From Abelmoschus esculentus (Eukaryota > Streptophyta > Magnoliopsida > Malvales > Malvaceae): a stretch of 64,000 nucleotides of DNA. The notes below the pieces were generated by a model. It did no database searches. It worked only from the letters and a program-made list of their open reading frames with translations, and was not told the DNA's origin. Location of the stretch: positions 4,371,501-4,435,500 of the forward strand of contig JAUCBN010000021.1 of the NCBI GenBank assembly GCA_035048815.1, read 5' to 3'. Positions within the stretch are counted from its first letter, which is position 1. Every line of letters starts with the position of its first letter. The translations under genes were made by a program, and so were the position numbers. Of this stretch, positions 1 to 12,405 are shown one piece after another.

Positions 1-207
1 CAGAGAAGAAGATCAACGATGGTCGAAGTTTGAGAGGGATTAGGTTTTAATTTGGTTCGAATAAAAGTCGATCTCAGATCTCAAATTTTATTTTTATGGG
101 ACTTCAACCTGGTTTAAAAAACCTCGAAACATAAAATATTTTTTTTATTAATTATTCTAAAATTATTGTTATTACTATAACTTATATTATTAAATACGGG
201 TGTTACA
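1..207 (+). mobile_element. Possible 3' end of a Ty3/gypsy LTR
   Basis: The segment ends in GGGTGTTACA at 198-207, the usual 3' terminus of many plant gypsy LTRs. Copia gag sequence starts immediately after it, so an LTR inserted into the gag would explain the abrupt change. The 5' part lies outside the window and no target duplication can be tested. Confidence is low. Confidence 0.3.
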
Positions 208-874
208 TTAACATTCACACCAAGATCTTGAATCTTCTTTTCCCCCATCAATCTAAACTCTTCATTCTTCTAATCTTCTTCTCTTCCTTTCATCAAAATT
301 TGATGTGTGAGGAGTGAACCCATAAGTTCTTAAAGCTTGAGAGTCTTGGCTTCGATGATGGCTGTCATTTTTGAGTCCCATGACTCGGGAAGTGAATAGA
401 TGAGCTTTCAAACAAGCTTCTCCTTCATAATGATCTCTCTATATCCTTTAAGTCCATTGATGATTTTGGAGAACCGATCGAACATATTTGCAATTTTTTC
501 TTCTGGATTCATTTTGAAGTTTTCATATTCTTGGTTAACGAGTCCAATCTTGGTCTCCTTTACTTCGTTTTTCCCTCATATGTGACTTCTAGTTTATCCC
601 AAACTTCCTTTGCATCTTCGCAAGAGGACATCTTCTCATAGGTAATAGGATGGAATGCACAAAAGAGGATGTGCAATGCTTTGTAATTAAGCATCATTTT
701 CTTGCAGTCTTCCATTCTCCATTCTGCCTTAGTTCCTTTTGGCACAAACGGTCCGTCTTCCACTATATCGCAAAGCTTGTAGTTTTTTAATTTAATGAAG
801 TACGTCATCCTTGTCTTCCATTGGGAGTATTTGAACCCGTCAAAGAATGGTGACTTGTTAACGAAATGAGCCAT
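208..874 (-). pseudogene. Copia-type gag polyprotein fragment (SIRE-like)
   Basis: Reading leftwards from an ATG at 874, 104 codons stay open and encode a DUF4219/UBN2-type copia gag N-terminus: FFDGFKYSQWKTRM, then KALHILFCAFHP, then AKEVWDKLEVTYEG. After a frame break near 560-585 a second frame continues with NQEYENFKMNPEEKIANMF and then SLPESWDSK, the normal order in these gags, now with stop codons. Known gags of this class form the virus-like particle. The reading frame is broken and nothing of protease or polymerase follows, so it is dead. The primer-binding site and LTR to the right fit the same element. Confidence 0.8.
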
Positions 875-945
875 GGATCATCGAATGGTTGAAAGTTGGT
901 TAAGCTTGTTGAATCTTCTCAATAGGATGTTATTCCTTCTTGATT

Positions 946-964
946 GAGATTCTTCTAATACCAA
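946..964 (-). other. Degenerate primer-binding site of the copia element
   Basis: On the minus strand this reads TTGGTATTAGAAG and onward, close to the TTGGTATCAGAGC complementary to initiator methionine tRNA that most plant copia elements use. It lies between the gag start at 874 and an LTR end of the form ...CTAACA at 966. Confidence 0.6.
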
Positions 965-965
965 T

Positions 966-1800
966 TGTTAGGCTCGATGAACAAATGATTTTTCTTGTCA
1001 AGTGATGGATAAATGGTAATTTGGGTGGTTTGTGTTGGAAGGAAAAGGATAAAACAATGAATATAAGATCTAGAGTGGTTTGAACTTCTAACCAAAGTCA
1101 TAAATCCACTACCTTAGTTTCCCACTAAGGATTTCCAAAATTCACTAAGAATTTTTTCCTTTTGAGACTAAAAGGCTAACCTTACAACCTTGATTCAAAT
1201 CCTGAATCAAGAATCCAAAGGTCACAACCCAAACTTTGGTAAATCTCTCAAACAAGAAAAAATATTAAGCAAACTTGTTGATATTTATAATAAGGCTAAT
1301 TTTGCAATTAAGCTTTCATTCATTCCTAATACACTTGAGAATATATATCCTTTGAGCTCACAAGTGTTTTTTCTACCCAAAGATTGGAATTAAAGTACTA
1401 AGATAAATATTTGATCGTATTGTTGTTACAATGGAAGCATTAGTCTTCTCTTGATGCTTGACACTTCCTTTTATCATCCCAAATAAGCTTCAAGCTGTTT
1501 GTGACTGTTGAGATTAATTTGGAGCTGTTTGGAGCTTGTTTCAAGGCCAATTTCTACTTCTGGTATATATATGGTATCGAAAAGCTTGGTTTCCGTTTCA
1601 ATATTGCACTTTGGGAAATAGCCATTGAATCTGCATTTAAGAACCGGTATCAAAACACCTATAAGGCTTATCTAAACACTTAACTCATCATATTTGGGCT
1701 TTCATAAATTCATTAGGGTTTTTTCATAAAGCCGTTGGAGGTGTATCGAAACACCCAAAACATTTTTCAATACTGTGTATATAAACGGGTACCCTTTGTA
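966..1800 (-). mobile_element. LTR of the SIRE-like copia element
   Basis: The LTR edge at 966 is the complement of ...CTAACA next to the primer-binding site. On the minus strand the interior has phrases such as ATCCTTAGTGGGAAACTAAG and GGTAGTGGAT, which recur in the plus-strand LTR at 31.0-32.1 kb, so both belong to one family. Around 1640-1800 lie GGTATCAAAAC and GTATCGAAACACC motifs that match the TTTCGATACC-rich block of that other LTR. The outer edge near 1800 is uncertain. Confidence 0.55.
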
Positions 1801-1869
1801 CCGAAATGGTCCTAGACCTTATAAAAACTGATGAGTTTCCAAAATTACTATTTTTATTACCCTTTTTAC

Positions 1870-3060
1870 TCGTATTATTGTTAGAATTAAGAATATTAAC
1901 AATTATATTTAGTCATTCATATATATGTATATAATTTTCTTGGTTGTCATATTAATTTTGTGGTTTGGTTAATATTCGTGGAAAAGGATACTAATTTAGT
2001 GTATTTCCATGTTTGCAGGATTCCTTACTTGATGAAGAAGTTCCGAATGGGAAAGAAATCAAGGAAGAAAAGATCAATGTTAGAAAATAAGGAAAGATTT
2101 GGAGAATAAATCAAAGAAGGAAAAAAGTGATGAGAATCAAATGAGAATGAAAATATTCTTTATAATTATTTCAAATTCAAGTTTATTACATCACCCAAGT
2201 CAACCAAGCCTAGCTATTAAAAGAGGAGCTTGTCGTCCAAACAAAGTGAGCCGATCGAGTGGGAGAGATTAACACAAAGGGGCTGCCGAATTTCCTTCTT
2301 GTTTTCTTGTTTTACTCGAGTGATGAGAGAATATTGTTTTAGGATATTTTGCCCAGCCATGAACTAATTCTAAGTTGGTTTGGGTTATTCTATTGTTATG
2401 AATGATTTAGTTTGATTTCTATTTAAGTGTGTGGTGTGTTCTAAATTGAGGTTTGCCTGTTCTTGGCATTTAATTTGTTTGTGAGAGAATCGGGAGAGGA
2501 CCTCGATAAACGACTTATTATCCAGATTTGGGAGGATTGGATTCACGAAATGAATAAGTATGGTTCAATCTAAGTGCGAAAGAATTAATCCAACTTAGGG
2601 ATAAGTGCAGTATTTCAACGGCTAAAAGAAGCTATGCTTTGCTGAACCTTAATGATAGTCGCCCAAATTGCCTGAGCAATTCCATCATAGCCATTGCCCA
2701 AACAATCTACGAACTAAAAACTCGAAGAAATGACATAAGCAATCTACTGAGCCTAATTGACGGAACAAGTTGCGCGGAGCGAGCACCCACTTGCAAAGAA
2801 GAAAACATTCGTCCATCATTCCATAATTCAGGATAACCTAGTCAAATCTCTCTTATCGATTACTCCACTTTATTTTAATTGCTTATTTTATTATTTTCAT
2901 TTAAATATCAATTCTATAAACCAATTATGTCTTTATTTTTTAGTGCAAGAAATTAAATTCTGGAAGAAGCACCAATCCCTGTGGAGACGATATCTTTCTA
3001 TATTATAACTTGAAAACGTGTACACTTGTATACAATTGCGAACACTAAAAACACGCAACA
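1870..3060 (+). mobile_element. Probable Ty3/gypsy Tat/Athila-type LTR remnant
   Basis: The region has the phrases GACCTCGATAAACGAC, ATTCACGAAATGAATAAG and, near the right end, CCCTGTGGAGACGATATC followed by a TATA-TTATAAC block. From memory these resemble 3' LTR segments of large plant gypsy elements. No coding domain or paired LTR is visible. Two short frames near 2639-3008 match nothing I know. Confidence 0.35.
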
Positions 3061-4244
3061 CAAATGACTGTATAAATTTGCCTTTGAAAAACTTAGCTAT
3101 ATTGAAATACCTAGAAGGTGTACCGAAACGCCTGGGTTAAAAATACTTCTTTAGTGTCTTTAAATCATTTAAAACACCTTCAAACTTTTTCAAAATATTC
3201 TTAAATATATTTTCAAGTTTTTAGACATAAGAACCGGTTTTGAAATCTTTTCAAATTAGTCCAAACTATTTTTCAATTATTATATCAAAACATATAGATC
3301 TATAGAACACTTGTTGAATCAATGTATCCAATGTTATGTTTTGTATAAGGAACTTGGTAATTGATCACTTGTAAGTCAATATAGTTTTTTACGTATCATG
3401 TGATGGATTATGTTTTATAATCTTAATTTATACATGTTTTTACTCTTTAAACTTTGTATATGGTTGTTATTCATGAGAATGCTTAAATTGGGGGTTGCAT
3501 AAGGGATTATGTTATTGAATTAATGATACATATTTCCATATGGTTTAATATGCATATTTTGAAAATGTAAGTGCATGACTTAAAGGCATGATAATATTTT
3601 GAAACATGTTTTAGGTGGTTTGAAATATGAGAACTTATTGGTTTAAGAAATCAATTTTAATTGTGTTGATATTGTGTTATTTTGGGATCATTATTCATTA
3701 ATCATAGTGTACTTATGCTATTTTTTTCATCAATGCAGAGAATTAAGATTTGGAGGCATCAAGCAAGCAAAGAGAGGATTTTCAAGACTTGAGAACTAGA
3801 AGTATAGTTTAATATTGAATAGTAATAAGAAAGTGAACATGGCTTAATATTGTTTTTGGAGGGTTGTTTGTTAGACTCCTTGATTTATGCAAGATTATAA
3901 ATATGCTTTGGATTTGTAAATAGTCTTTAATGGTTGTTTGAGGTTTGGTTTTGAGTTTTCTATGTTGAGTAGGAAACATGTCTATAGTTGATGTGGTGTT
4001 TTGAGTTATATTCGTTTGAGTTGCCAAATATGCCTAAATGTTGTTGAATAGCATGTTTATGTTGATAATAGATGTTTGATGTATGTTTAGGCTTGATTGA
4101 TTAGATTCAAAATGTTATGTGATGGACCTAGAGGTTATTAAAGGTCTTCATGTATCGGAATGAGTCCTCTAGGATCAATACGAGAGTTTGTTGAAGAATT
4201 ATGATAGAGTAGAAATAGCGGTTAATGGAATGATGGCGTGAGGT
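3061..4244. other. Non-coding AT-rich stretch
   Basis: No supported gene. The left part (3100-3260) carries more GTACCGAAACGCC-like motifs, probably old LTR sequence. The rest is unique-looking AT-rich DNA without domains or recognisable signals. Confidence 0.4.
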
Positions 4245-4800
4245 TGAAGATGAATATAGTTTGATGGCTTTTTTATTAATAAAAAATTCTAAACTAAAGT
4301 TTAATGAATACTTGAAAATGTGTATTCAAAGAATAATATATTTTCAAAGCAGAATTTTTATTAATCAAACAAATTCTGAAAAAAAAATGAAGGAGGCTCT
4401 ATCCATTTATAAGTGATGGAGGACCAAATAAATCTACTGAAACAAGAAAACCCTAATTTTAATTAAATCAATAAAAAAATTTAATAAGATCTTTGTTGCT
4501 TGAGTAACAAATAAATATTTCAAGGTATGGTTCCTAAAGTATATAAAATCCTAAAAAATCCATTTAAATAATAATAAATATATTAGGTTAAGACCAATTC
4601 GTCCAAAGCCTTATATGTTAGCTTTTGGGCTTAATTTTATAAAATCACGTAAAAATCTCGTATATAGTTTTTTGCATGTACAGTTTTTAGTAAAACAAAA
4701 ATATCTTGATCTTTTAATGTCCAATCGATGTGTTTCAAGATACGTTGAAAAGGTAACTGAATGAATGCCAATATGTTATAAGAGAAGTTTACCCATAAAT
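4245..4800 (-). repeat. LTR (3' LTR in element orientation)
   Basis: Direct repeat partner of 6476-6958. The similarity runs through the whole interval, with scattered substitutions and a roughly 70-bp block absent from the partner. This suggests an old insertion. Confidence 0.6.
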
Positions 4801-5777
4801 GTACGGATCCCATCCGAAAAGTCATAGCAAGTTGGCTGAATTTTTGCCAAATATCCATTATTTTAGCTCTCTTATGCATCTATCATTTCTCACTCCATAA
4901 AAGGATTCTTACTCAAACCCTAAACAACAAAAGAAGAACGTTCAATAATGAAACTAAAAAACGAGTCTTTTTCATAGGTGGAGTGATCCACTTGTGCTCC
5001 TCGCAATGGTTCAACAAAATCCTGAAATAATAACTCAAAATCACTCGCAATAAGGATGCTATGTTGAAAAAAATCTCTCGTTATATTTTATTTATCCTTT
5101 TTCTTGTAAATATGTTATCTTTTACCTCTTGTTTCTTTTCATTCACCATAATAATGCCATTAATTTAATTTTTTTATTCTCGGTCTCTTTACTCTCAGTC
5201 TTTTGCACCTCACATCCCATAAACATCTCACGAGAATTATCAAACAAGTGCAATTATTTTAGAGAAGAAGATGTTTGACTAGAATCAAAAGAATGGTTAA
5301 AATATACTTACTTTCTTGGGAAAGTGTTGATGGATTAAGAGAACTCACTACAAAATATGAAAGATTGTCTTGATTAATGAGTTAAATTGTTTCCTCTTGA
5401 GAAACACCACCTTTTAAAGCTATTTCCTCATCATTGTACAAGGTTAAACTTTCAATGGTGGCATCTTCCCTTTATTATGGAGGATGATAAATTTCTGCAT
5501 AATCTTGTTTTTTTTGTCCATGTACGAAATATATTATGGTATCATGGTGATAATGGATGGTTTATCTTCTAGCGCTATAATCGTTTTTTGTTTTGTGCTC
5601 ACTTCTTTGACATGACTCACCGATGGTTTTTCATTATCCGGATATACTAGCGATGATTTTTCTTTAGCATCATACTACTGGAGTCAAATAGTGCATTAGT
5701 TGGGTTGTGAAACATAAAGATTAAGATGTATCTTTATCAAAAGAGGAGTATTTCTTCTGAAAAGTCTTGAACTTTTA

Positions 5778-6056
5778 TCATTGATCGTGTTTGGGAACAA
5801 ATCTCTCTTTCATGACCTTTTTAAGTTCAGCCCATGTTATTATTTTGGCTTCACCATTGAGATGTCTATCTCTTCGTAATAAACGCAACCATAGTATTAC
5901 ATAATTCTTGAATTTTAATGCTACTAATAAATTTTGATCTTCCTCGGGATATCCATAATAATCAAAAAAGAAATCAAGTCTATTTTGGCGAGTACAATAA
6001 CCATAAGGATCATAATTCCCTTGAAAAAAAGGTATTATAAAGTTTGGGATGATCAA
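5778..6056 (-). pseudogene. Ty3/gypsy gag fragment
   Basis: The 92-codon frame matches the Retrotrans_gag domain. A starting IPFFQGNYDPYGY is followed by LDFFFDYYGYPEEDQ, then VALKFKNYVILWL and TWAELKKVMKERFVPKH, in the order usual for plant gypsy gags, where the last motif precedes the zinc-knuckle region. No zinc knuckle, protease or polymerase follows before the LTR at 4800. It is an isolated fragment and not expected to function. Confidence 0.75.
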
Positions 6057-6475
6057 AGTGTGTGTGGTTTGCCTTAATTCGGTTCACCTTTCTTTACCAA
6101 AAATTGAACGTGTTTTACTCAAGGAAGACTTTCCACGATAAGTAGAACATGAAGTATCATATTACTTTGCACGAAGTGTATCTTTGCGAAACATCCTTAA
6201 TTCCTCTCAACTTTATCCTCTTTGTTCGATATCTTTTCGATGTCAAAAAATTCTAAAATTTTATGTGATAACTCTTCCAATGATATAGATTTGATCTAGA
6301 AAATTTCAGATCAAAATTTTCTCATTTGATTAATGGTTTAATGATGGTTGTTGTGCCCTCGACATCCTTCTAAGCATGATTACTTAGGCAAGCAACCTCA
6401 AGCGACTCTACCTACCCTCATAGCTACAATTACCATGGAAAGAAAGAGTGTGAAGGTTCTCCTTCGTTAAAATAT

Positions 6476-6958
6476 TGAAGATGAATTTTAAACAAAAATT
6501 TAATGAACACTTGCAAACACGTATTCAAAAAATATTCTATTCTGAAAGAAGAACTTTTATTAATCAAACGAATTCTGAAAAACAATGAAAGGGGGTAAAT
6601 TTTAATTAAAGCAATAAAGAAAAGTAACATTTAATAAGATCTTTTTTTCATGGGCAGAAAGTAAATCTTATAAGAGTTGGTTCCTAAAGTTTATAAAATC
6701 CTAAAAACATTAATTTAAATGATAATAAATATATTAGGCTAAGACTAATTCGTACAAAGTCTTATATGTTATCTTTGGGGGTAAATTTTATAAAATCCCG
6801 TAATATTCTCGTATCTAGTTTTTTGTATGCACAATCTTTAGTAAAACAAACATATCTTGATCTCCTAATATCCGATTAATATATTTCAAGATGCATTGAA
6901 AAAAGTAACTGAATGAAGGTCAAGTTTTTATAAGATAACTTTACCCATGTTTTACCAT
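6476..6958 (-). repeat. LTR (5' LTR in element orientation)
   Basis: Direct repeat partner of 4245-4800. The element interior, with gag, lies to its left. The right edge is taken where similarity stops, after TTTACCCAT. Confidence 0.6.
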
Positions 6959-7191
6959 GCTTTCAAACCCCATTTTCAAAGCTAAATATTTTTATATTCT
7001 TACCCTATTTCATGTTCACCCTAAGACTCTAACCAATGCATCTCGACAAGACAAAAATAAAAAAAAAGATATTTTTCGAATGAGTCTTTCTAGTTAGTTT
7101 TGCGAACCTAATGTAGCTCATTTAACTTAGTTTTTTCTAGACTTGGTTAAAGGGTTTATAACGGGGCTTGCGTACCTCTACTAGGTTTCCA
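6959..7191. other. Short spacer
   Basis: No gene, repeat pair or motif that I can support. Confidence 0.4.
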
Positions 7192-8668
7192 TGTAACCCC
7201 TATAAGATTCAAAGTTTTAGTTTAGTTTACAAAATTATCCTGAAGTTTTCAATTTTTTCAAAATAGTCATTAATTTAAAAATCTTAGGAATTGAAGGGTC
7301 AATTTTCAAAATTGGGTTGATCAAAGTCAAATATATATTAAATAAGAATTTCATGATATTTTTTCAAGATTTATTTTCATCATAAACAAATTTTTAAGTA
7401 TTTAATCTTAATATAGGCTAAACCGGCAAAACTGGTTCACTAACTTCTAAGATCATTTTTGGGGCTTTACAAACAATATGTTTGTTAAATTATTGGTATG
7501 AGCTTGACATCAAACTCTTTCAAGTATAAATATGTATCGATACTTGATGGAGAATATCGATACCTGGAGGAGCATATTGGTACATATATAAGAGAATTAA
7601 TACGCGTAAAATAATCTTCTCAAGAATTTTAAGGTTTCTTTTAGGGGTCCCTTAATTTGAGGTAAAAGACCCAATGGGTCTCTAAAGGTATAAAATAAAT
7701 TACAAAATTGAGAAATTATAATTCCAACCTCGTTTGTGAATAAAATAAGAATATAATAGGATTCAAGCTTGTGTAATCCATATTTTATTAATGGTTAATT
7801 GATGTAATTGTTTTGTAATATTGTTTTATTCCTTGAGAGCACTTGTATGATAGGATTCAAATGCCAGAAATTGTATTGCACCATCATGGTAAGTTGAGGG
7901 ATTGTAGGTTACTAATCCTAAGTGACTTAGGCATTATCATTATATGCTCGAGAGTTGATTTCGAGCAGTGTGTATGTACTGAAGCTAAATGGCCCGAACT
8001 CACCCAGGATGTATGTATCAATGCTAAGTGACTCGATCTCATACAACGTGTATGTTTCGATACTAAGTGACTAAAACTCACGCGAAGTGTACGTGGATGT
8101 TATGTGACAGGACTAATACAATATAGTATGTTAGGCCTTATGAAACCTTGTTTATTTGATTGTTGATCATAGTGATTGGATGTGTTTAGGTGATCATAGT
8201 AGCGTCACATGATATTCATGCTTACTTATTATCTTATGAGTACATGCTTATATTTATGATCTATGAAGCATGTTAGAGTAAAGGTATATCCAGTGAGTTT
8301 TTGAGATCAACATTCAGAATTGTTGTCTTTACACATATCTTTAAGTTGTTACATGCTTACAGGAGCCCATCAAATGAGGACTTCAGTACATTGATATGTT
8401 AAAGATTACAATATTTATATTTGTTAGGGTAATGTATTCTTAGAACCCTTGTGTTTTATGTTTATAACTTATTTGAATTTTTTATTCATATTAAATATTT
8501 TTAATTTAATATGTTTAATTTGGAGCTCATAAACGATAATTAAATATTTTTATAGATTTTTTTAATGGTTTGATTTATGGAAATGATAAATTTGAAATAA
8601 ACTTATTTTAAAATATATATATAGTTTTGGGCTTGAGGCCTGCCTATATGACACCAAGTTTAGGGTAT
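7192..8668 (+). mobile_element. Probable Ty3/gypsy solo LTR
   Basis: The segment starts TGTAACCCC and ends TTTAGGGTATTATA, a terminal pair like the better defined gypsy LTR at 13357-15359 (TGTAACCC to GGGTGTTATA). It contains a 39-bp tandem array and a GAGCCCATCAAATGAGGAC phrase of the kind found before the 3' end of gypsy LTRs. The flanking 5-mers do not match, so the edges are approximate. No coding capacity is present. Confidence 0.45.
7930..8110 (+). repeat. 39-bp tandem repeat array inside the LTR
   Basis: Imperfect units start at 7970, 8009, 8048 and 8087, each opening with GTGTATGT or a close variant and containing GCTAAGTGACT followed by CTCA. The spacing is a steady 39 bp. Short arrays like this are common in gypsy LTRs. 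Confidence 0.7.
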
Positions 8669-8775
8669 TATAAAGAAAAGAAAGGAGTGCTCCTAGTGAA
8701 TTTGAAACTTGTGATTTTAGAAAATATGAGAAACAAGATAAGCAAATAGGTCAATTGGTCAAATGTGTTTAATAT

Positions 8776-8967
8776 TGAGTATTGAAGATGTTAGGAAGCT
8801 TCTAGGTCCAGCTCGTTCAACAGCTCTAAATGTTTTCAGTTTTTTCAATTTTACCCTACTTGTATGAATGCTCATATGTTTATAAATACACCTAAGAATC
8901 ATTGTAAATATCATCTTGATTTTAATGAACTTTCAGCTTAATGATGTTCTTCATTTCCTACTTCTCA
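8776..8967 (+). repeat. Copia LTR 1 (left)
   Basis: Starts TGAGTATTGAAG, ends CTTCTCA, and is followed by ATATGGTATC (primer-binding site remnant). It matches 12819-13012 along its whole length, including TGTTAGGAAGCTTCTAGG and AATACACCT-type phrases. Confidence 0.8.
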
Positions 8968-9073
8968 ATATGGTATCTTTCGCCACTGCTCTTGGAGCCT
9001 AGAATCTTACGCTCTTGTTGCTCAAGTTATTTCTTGCACTCTTTTCTATGTTTTTTTTCTTCTCTCGACAACA

Positions 9074-9873
9074 ATGGCTACACCCAATCCACTTACCACT
9101 TAAGAAGTAGTTGAACTATCAAGAAGTGCTAAAATGTTTATCAATAAACGAGTTAATGTGGTTCTTGATGATCTCAATTTTTTGTTATGAAAATAATAGA
9201 TTCTTATCACGGTTCGCAACATTTGAAACGGTTACTCACCGGTGTGGCACGACCACCTCCTGATATAGTGGTTAATGAGAGAGGTGATCTTGTTTAGAAT
9301 GAGGATTATGATATATATGTTGTCCAAGATAGTGCTCTAGCATCTTGGTTTCTTTCAACCATCAGTTTGAGTTTGCTCCCTCAGTTTGTAGGTGCTGTAA
9401 TTGAAGCCATGGTGTGGAATACTGTCTTGAAATTCTTTGCAAACATGTCAACCACTAGTTCCATGAATCTTCACTGCAAGTTCCATTCTATTCAAAAGGG
9501 TGAGTTGAGAATGCAATCCTACCTTACACAAATAAAAGAAGTGTGTGATGCATTGTCTAGTTGTGGCAGTCTGGTGTCGGATCTTGAACAAATTGTCACT
9601 ATATTGAACAAATTTTCAATCGTTTAAAATGATCGTTATGACCAGCAAAGATTTGTTTACTTTGGATGGGGTTAAAATCGTGTTTATTGATGCAGAAGCA
9701 CAGTTGAAAGGGTTTAATGCCAAGCAAATGCTACCAATTCTTGCGAATGTAACACATTTGCAACCTTCCAATGTCATTCATGGAGGGTGTTCCCATAATA
9801 ATCAGGTGCCTGGGTATAATGCACAAGCTATGCTGCCTATAATGACTAATGTGGCATAGGTTCAGTCATCTAC
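9074..9873 (+). pseudogene. Copia gag, copy 1
   Basis: The frame opens with an ATG 106 bp past the LTR (MATPNPL) and is soon stopped. The longest open part, 9367-9627, reads LHCKFHSIQKGELRMQSYL and then QIKEVCDALSSCGS, a UBN2-type copia gag with the usual K-G-x-x-x-x-x-x-YL pattern. The frame breaks near 9627 and continues in 9629-9859. It is the direct counterpart of the copy 2 gag. Confidence 0.8.
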
Positions 9874-11050
9874 TATTCTCAATAGTGAATTGCTGAAACC
9901 AAACTCGATACAAGAAGCTCTTTAGGTGCCACATTGTAAGGCAACAGTTCTCGTTGAGTATACAACACTAATAGACAATGGGACCTGAACCTTAATTCCA
10001 GCACAAGAAGGGAGAAGTATAGTGGGGTGTAAATGGCTATTTCAGATAAAAAAGAATGTTGATGGATCTGTACAAATTTATAAGGCACTCTTGGTGTCTA
10101 AAGGCTATTCACAAGTCCCTAGTCAAAACTTTCAGGACACCTTTAGTCCTGTGCTGAAGCATCCAGAATAAATGTAATTCTATCACTTACAGTACACAAA
10201 GGGTGAAAGTTGAGACAGATGGAAGTCAGCAATGCCTTTATCAATGGAGAATTGCATGAGACAATGCTTATGGATCAACTAGAAGGGTTCGAACAAAAGG
10301 TTTTTGGTGGGCCACGATTGGTTTGTAAACTAAAAAAGGCCTTATATGGTCTTAGGCAGGCACCTCGAAACTGGTATGCCAAGTTAAGGGACTTTCTGCT
10401 GGAGATTGGCTTTTAAGGATCAAATGTTGATACTTTCTTGTTTGTAAAGAAAGGATCTGATGTGTCACTTTATGTCCTTGTGTATGTTGATGACATAATA
10501 GTAACTGGTGGCTCAAGCACAGTAATTGAAGGAGTCGTAAAGCTGTTGGGAGAAAAGTTTGCACTCAAAAACCTTGGTGAGCTGCATTTCTTCTTAGGGA
10601 TGAATGTTATTAAGGTAGGAAATTCAATTGTCCTGGATCAAAAGAAGTACATAATGGAGCTTCTACAAAAAGCTTACATGGACAAAGTCAATGCCACACC
10701 AACCCCTATGATAACATCGTTAAAGCTTACACAAAATGCTGGAAGTCCTTTAACAGATGCCACTAAGTATAAAAGCATTATGGGTAATCTTCTTTATGCA
10801 TGTCACACCAGGTCAGACATTGTATACAATGTCCATAGACTTGCACAGTTCATGCACAATCCTTGTGAACAACACCTTGCCGCAGTGAAGCATGTGCTAC
10901 ACTACTTCAGAGGTACATTGAATTTTGGACTCGTGTTCTCTCCCACAATCAAACAATGCTAGCTTGTTGCATTCAATGATGCAGATTAGGGAGGAAGCTT
11001 GGATGATAGGAGATAAGTATCAGGAAATTGTGTGTTTCTTGGTGGCAATT
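9874..11050 (+). pseudogene. Copia reverse transcriptase region, copy 1
   Basis: The frame at 10210-10416 encodes MEVSNAFINGEL and KALYGLRQAPRNWY, and the frame at 10438-10962 encodes the catalytic YVDD box (10482-10493) and FFLGMNVIK. Together they are most of RVT_2. The part before 10210 is readable but carries stops. Sequence corresponding to protease and integrase is missing upstream: gag sequence at about 9873 runs straight into sequence that lies just before reverse transcriptase in copy 2. The domain is broken and inactive. Confidence 0.85.
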
Positions 11051-12405
11051 ATGTTGATGGAGGTTATGGAGTCCTATTAATTCCACCTTTGTCGGATTGT
11101 AGTATTTAAGATGTCGGTCCCACGAGGAATGAGTCAACCTTGCTACTTCTTATGACTGCACTAAGGAAACTAAAAACACAAGTAATTTGAAAGGTTGAAT
11201 TATAACTAAGATAATTATAAAAGCATAAAATAAATTAACAAAATAATAAGATAAGGCGAGGCTAGATTTAGTGCTTTGTAGAGGAGAATCAAGTTATGTT
11301 AAGTATTCACTTATTAATGTAATGGGTTGAACTGTCGCCTCGGCGGATCGCAAAAAGGATCGCTGCAACTGCCTAGACGGGGTTATGTCTTGTCGACAAT
11401 TCAACATTCCATAGTTCGATAGAGCATCCTTGTATGTCTTCTTCCTTATCCCTAAGCAAAGAGAATTGTTGAAACCCATGTCTTGATTATACCTCCCAGC
11501 GTGAATCAAGGGCGGACAACAGCCAAACATGTGCGTCTTATTAATCGCTAAAATCCTTGACGAATTAGTCAATGTCCATGAGCAAATACCGTATTCTCTC
11601 GTTTCGTAAACCTATATCTCCCGATGCTAGGCAAATGAGTTTTTCTCACATACTTATCTTTCGAGCTCATATGCAAGAAAAGTAACTACCAAGAGAGAAT
11701 AAACTATAAAATAGGTTTTGCATTAATAAATATCAAACATAACATAACCTCCATCTTCGACTACTCCACAAACAATATAAACCTCCGAAAGACTTAGAAC
11801 ATGATGGAGGCGACGACTAAAGGTATAATAATGTGAGAATCTATCTCGACTCCACACTAAACTTAAACCTAATAAGTGTCTTATATAGTCTAAGCCCTAA
11901 GTTGATCATTCCATATAAGGAAAGAGTTCCAAACGGGAAAGAAATCTAATTCCTAATTAAACTATATTAATTTAATCTTATTTTCTAAAATATCTCTTCT
12001 TTCCTGCGGTTGGCTTTGACATGGGCTTGACCTCCTAACTAAGTTTTCTTCTTTCTCTTATTCTTTGTCAATTAAGTTCGGTATTTTTTCCTCTTTCTGT
12101 TGAGAACCAATTGTGGTCTTTTACGCTGCTGCGACGACCTTTAAAGTGCTGTCGTGGCAGGTGTTTCGTCTGCAATTCAACATCTTTTTTTGACCCTCTC
12201 TTTGATATAATTTCTTTTCTAAGAAAGAAAACTATCAAACGTATATGTTTTATGCCAAAAAATAGATAATTCATAAAGTTAGTGTTCAGATATTGAGATG
12301 TGAAAAATAACCAAAAATATTCTATTATCGCCTTTAATTTTGTTTTTATTGGTAATAAACGAGTGAGAAAATGATATAAAAATAAGGACTTTTGAGTGCT
12401 CATCA
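11051..12405 (-). mobile_element. Gypsy LTR (Tat/Athila type) inserted in copia copy 1
   Basis: In copy 2 the sequence GGTGGCAATCTAGTGATCTGG is continuous (19160-19180). In copy 1 it is split by this block. On the minus strand the insert begins TGATGAGCACTCAAAAG and near its end has TTCCTCGTGGGACCGACAT and then TTAAATACTACAA, which from memory is the layout of Tat-type gypsy LTRs. The right edge at 12405 is sharp, but the left edge lacks a matching target duplication, so that end may be truncated. No polymerase domains are present. Confidence 0.5.

Larger units (their letters stand above)
4245..6958 (-). mobile_element. Short Ty3/gypsy element with two LTRs and gag only
   Basis: Two diverged direct copies of about 480-555 bp flank this element: 4245-4800 and 6476-6958. 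Both start TGAAGATGAAT and share phrases such as TTTAATAAGATCTTT, TAATAAATATATTAGG and CTTATATGTTA, ending near TTTACCCAT. Between them is only about 1.7 kb containing a minus-strand gypsy gag piece at 5778-6056. An autonomous gypsy element needs about 4-5 kb of interior, so pol was lost or this is a non-autonomous derivative. The left LTR keeps about 70 bp that the right one lacks. No clear target duplication was found. Confidence 0.6.

Noticed and set aside
1190..1683. Two plus-strand frames in 1.19-1.68 kb
   Set aside because: They fall within the copia LTR on the opposite strand and show no protein signature.
3809..4027. Open frames at 3.8-4.9 kb (minus)
   Set aside because: Composition is AT-rich noise, or they lie within the LTR of the gypsy element. 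No domain.
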